Below are positions 61,257-64,000 of a DNA stretch of 64,000 nt, piece after piece. The position numbers were made by a program, and so were the translations under genes. The stretch spans positions 67,412 through 131,411 of the forward strand of contig JH154961.1 in NCBI GenBank assembly GCA_000226015.1. Direction: 5' to 3'. Numbering within the stretch: the stretch's first letter is position 1; each line of letters starts with the position of its first letter. The notes under the pieces are model-generated. The model made no database searches. It saw only the letters and a program-made list of their open reading frames with translations, and was not told where the DNA came from. The stretch comes from Mnemiopsis leidyi (taxonomy: Eukaryota; Ctenophora; Tentaculata; Lobata; Bolinopsidae).

Positions 61257-61515
61257 CTGTAGAGTGGGTTTGTGGTGTAGTGGTATCTACCCCGACTTTC
61301 TATGCAGAAGATTGGAGGTTCGATTTCCAGATCCGCCAATCCTAGAGGAGTGCTCTAAGGGCATTTCGGTCGACTCAGCTGAATGATCCGGAAACGGTAA
61401 TTGAGGGTTAAATGAGGATGGTCTCCTTTAAAAGATCTAGAAACTTCCAGAAGCCCCTTCAGTAAAACTGTAAAAGCCTGGATATAGGTGTAACAGATAC
61501 AAATACAAATCTGTT
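61257..61515 (+). mobile_element. tRNA-derived SINE candidate
   Basis: TGGTGTAGTGG (about 61271-61281) matches the tRNA-type A box exactly. GGTTCGATTTCC about 45 bases later is a B box with one extra base. A TTGGA/TCCAG stem surrounds it. The head is followed by about 180 bases of non-tRNA sequence and ends in a short acagatacaaatacaaat tail. This order of split promoter, body and simple tail is that of a SINE. No intact cloverleaf can be drawn, so a functional tRNA is unlikely. No flanking target duplication was confirmed. Confidence 0.5.
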
Positions 61516-62114
61516 CACCATGTGACTGCATGATATAGCCTTAGATTCGACATGCAAGCTGTCAGCTGATTCACACATTGACTGATATGTGAAGGGAACC
61601 ATGGCACAAAGTGTACTGTGAAACAATCAGCCTTGAGATCCCCTTTCAAGATGTAATTCATTAGGTTGGATCCACTAAAATTAATTTTGAACAGTATAAT
61701 TTTTATTTATAACTGTCAATCATTTTGACGACTATTTTAGGTCCTTATTAGAATCAAATTTGATTCGCTGAGCTCCAAGATTTACAGGGCCTTATCATTT
61801 CAAGGGTTAATCAGGGATTTACGTTATCTCGAAACTAGTCTGTTACTGTGAAAGATTTTCAACTCAATCTGCGTTTCATCTTTTCTTAGATAAAATAAGA
61901 ATCTAAGTTATCTTTCTGTAAAGTACATATGGAAATCATAAAATTGTACAAATATAATCAGAGCTTTGAGTTAAAACCATGAGTGCCAGCAATATCTTCT
62001 TCACAATAGACTTTTTAAGACTTTAGGTCCTATCACAAGTTGCTTAACCAACTAAAAAGATGAAGTGAAAAATTAATCTGATCAAGGATTCAGGTAGCAT
62101 GTTTATAAGTTGCC

Positions 62115-63865
62115 ATGTGTAAAGAGGATCTAAAAGCTGCCTTATCCTTAACAAAGAGAGATGAAACTGCACCCCTCATATGCTGGGAAGATGCTCTTCA
62201 AAGAAGTAAAACAATATCACTGAAAGAAGAAAGCGATGATGAAGAGGTGAATTCTTTTTTGTGGGGATAATTTTTGAGGGGAGGGATAACAGATGAGAAA
62301 ATATTGCAGACAAGAAAATAAAGTATATATTTAACTTGAACTGGGAGGAAATCGCAGATGCCGAGTGGGTTAGTGGCTCTGGGATATAGCCTGACAATGG
62401 GCATCACAAAGTGTATAAGCTTGGGTAATAGAAGGTATGCATTCACAGTTCTGTAATATTAAATGTTTCAGATTATTGATTACAACAGTAATGCACTGTT
62501 AGAAGCTAGAAAAAAATTCTATCTCCAGTTCACACCCCCAAAGCCTCCTCTTCTTGCTCCATTTATAGGTAGCCCGATCATAACATGGTATTGTTTATCC
62601 TCATTGTATTGAAGATTATTTTTGCAACAGCTCTGTGGCGTAGCAATGTCTAGGCAGCGTACACATTACGCCACTGAAAAATCTGTTCCTCATTTAAATG
62701 CCATTTATCTTTAACTTTGAAGTTTTTTAGGTTCAGTCACGTGGCAACAAGAGACACAAGATTCAGATCAAAAGAAGGATTCAGATCTTCTCATAATTTG
62801 GATAACTTCCAGTGCCAATGGGCCTGAACAAGTAAGTCATCAACTATAAAATCTGATATCCATGCATGTATAACGCAAAGCTTACCATAAATCACATGTA
62901 ATTGATTCAGGTCTCTAGATGTTAAGACCTAGAGCTCCCAAATATCACATGGTTTAATTTAACACGTCATTATCGTTCCTGTTCTTTTAACAAATGCTCT
63001 GCAATTATGATGTCTACATAAGGACGGAGAAAGTATATGGTGGAAATGGAAGGTAGGAACTAGAATTCACTGGTCAGAGGATGCAGGCCCTGCTAGTATA
63101 AGAAATGTTTTGAAAAAAAATATCAGCCAAGGAATATGGGCACACCTGGCTTTGAAGTGGTGACATTAAAAAACATCTTGTTGAATACAAAATTTAAACA
63201 TCATATCTTTGATCCTAGAAATTCTATTATTGGTGACAGTTACATTCTTTAATCACCCAATACCACTTGATATAATAACAAATTACATGTTTCCAGACTG
63301 CAGAACTTTTATCCGACTACCCACCAGTATCTGAGTGGAAGTTTGACATCTATCTTTCTGACTTGTCAGACAGCACTTCTCTGCAGACCCTGCTGGACAG
63401 GTATAGCAGCTGTATGATAAAGTTAAAATGAAAAATGATAGGCCTCAAGTTGAGCTTGAGTGCAAGAGTTGATATTTATTTTTATGTATCTTCATTGTAT
63501 TTTTACCCTTCAGAGTGCCGGATTCGGATGATCCGGTATGTATAAAGATACCACTGAAAACAGCACTTCCACGAGGAAAACATATCGAAGACATGGTTGG
63601 TCACAGACTGAAAGTTTCTGCGAATGGAGTGTGGCCCTTCAGGTTCAGTTACTGTTGATTGAATAGTCGATAATGCAATTATTAAGAATTAATCTAAGAG
63701 CTGTTTGAAATTAAGCTACATGTCTTGTATCACTCAAAGTAATCTTTGTAACCCAGGTTCTACCTCGTGAACACAGTGATAAAACTGGGTGATGATTCTG
63801 TCAGTGATAAATCTCCAGAAACAGTTCCCCAGTCTCTTGTTTCTGAATCCCCTGACGCACATCAG
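62115..63865 (+). CDS. Unrecognised multi-exon gene, 5' part
   Basis: Six exons join in frame with GT-AG introns: 62115-62246, 62529-62568, 62731-62831, 63297-63400, 63514-63642 and 63757-63865. The ATG has an in-frame TAA close upstream. The last exon ends in phase 0 at a donor, so the gene continues beyond the window. The first 205 residues include an acidic KEESDDEEFTPPKPPLLAPF linker, a hydrophobic strand LLIIWITSSANG, then PPVSEWKFDIYLSDLSDS, CIKIPLKTALPRGKHIEDMV, and NGVWPFRFYLVNTVIKLG. The alternation of strands suggests a folded beta-rich domain. No signal peptide or membrane helix is seen. I do not recognise the family and assign no function. The correct phases across five introns make it a real gene. 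Confidence 0.75.
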
Positions 63866-63874
63866 GTATGTAAG

Positions 63875-63955
63875 TACTCAAGTAGTTATCATATGGTTAT
63901 GATATAGTAGTTTAGTTATGATATAGTAGTTTAGTCATGATATAGTAGTATAGTG
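63875..63955. repeat. Short tandem repeat in an intron
   Basis: Three to four copies of a unit near 23 bases, gttatgatatagtagttta, follow the last visible donor of the plus-strand gene. Confidence 0.8.
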
Positions 63956-64000
63956 CGAGCCTCGCACTGCGAGGCAGTAATCAAAAGTTTTGAATCTCCG

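Overview
The window is nuclear DNA of an invertebrate animal. It is AT-rich and has GT-AG introns of a few hundred bases to a few kilobases, many minisatellites inside introns, and remnants of hAT, LINE and SINE type elements. The species cannot be named from the sequence. Five protein-coding loci are visible on alternating strands.

Layout. 1-2.6 kb (+): the last three exons of an NADP-dependent isocitrate dehydrogenase, with a hAT-type MITE in one intron. 3.3-7.1 kb (-): a small three-exon PDZ-domain protein. 8.9-11.0 kb (+): a complete six-exon aquaporin. 11.6-13 kb: a knot of GC-rich inverted repeats. 14.2-55.1 kb (-): a very large anoctamin (TMEM16) locus. 57-61.5 kb: repeats, a LINE fragment, a SINE candidate and an assembly gap flanked by a duplicated sequence. 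62.1-63.9 kb (+): the first six exons of a gene I do not recognise, running off the window.

The standout is the anoctamin locus. One set of 18 exons (14164-21319) encodes a single complete TMEM16 membrane core of 690 residues. Upstream of it, on the same strand, lie nine diverged copies of the cytoplasmic anoctamin dimerisation domain, called cassettes I to A here in order of distance from the core. Each cassette has its own ATG and ends at a splice donor in phase 0, the phase needed to join the first core exon at 21319. The acceptor-like sites just before the cassette ATGs would run into a stop if entered in phase 0. Cassettes therefore do not read into one another easily, but each can read into the core. 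The simplest reading is a UGT1A- or protocadherin-like locus: nine alternative amino-terminal dimerisation domains on one constant scramblase/channel core. I know of no described anoctamin gene of this form. RNA evidence is needed to prove it.

Several introns of this locus carry minisatellites that abut 3' splice sites, and in some cases duplicate them with the start of the exon. Two genes have a frame break in a run of G (PDZ exon 1 and cassette I). In both, correcting one base restores both the domain and the exon phase sum, so sequence error is the likeliest cause.
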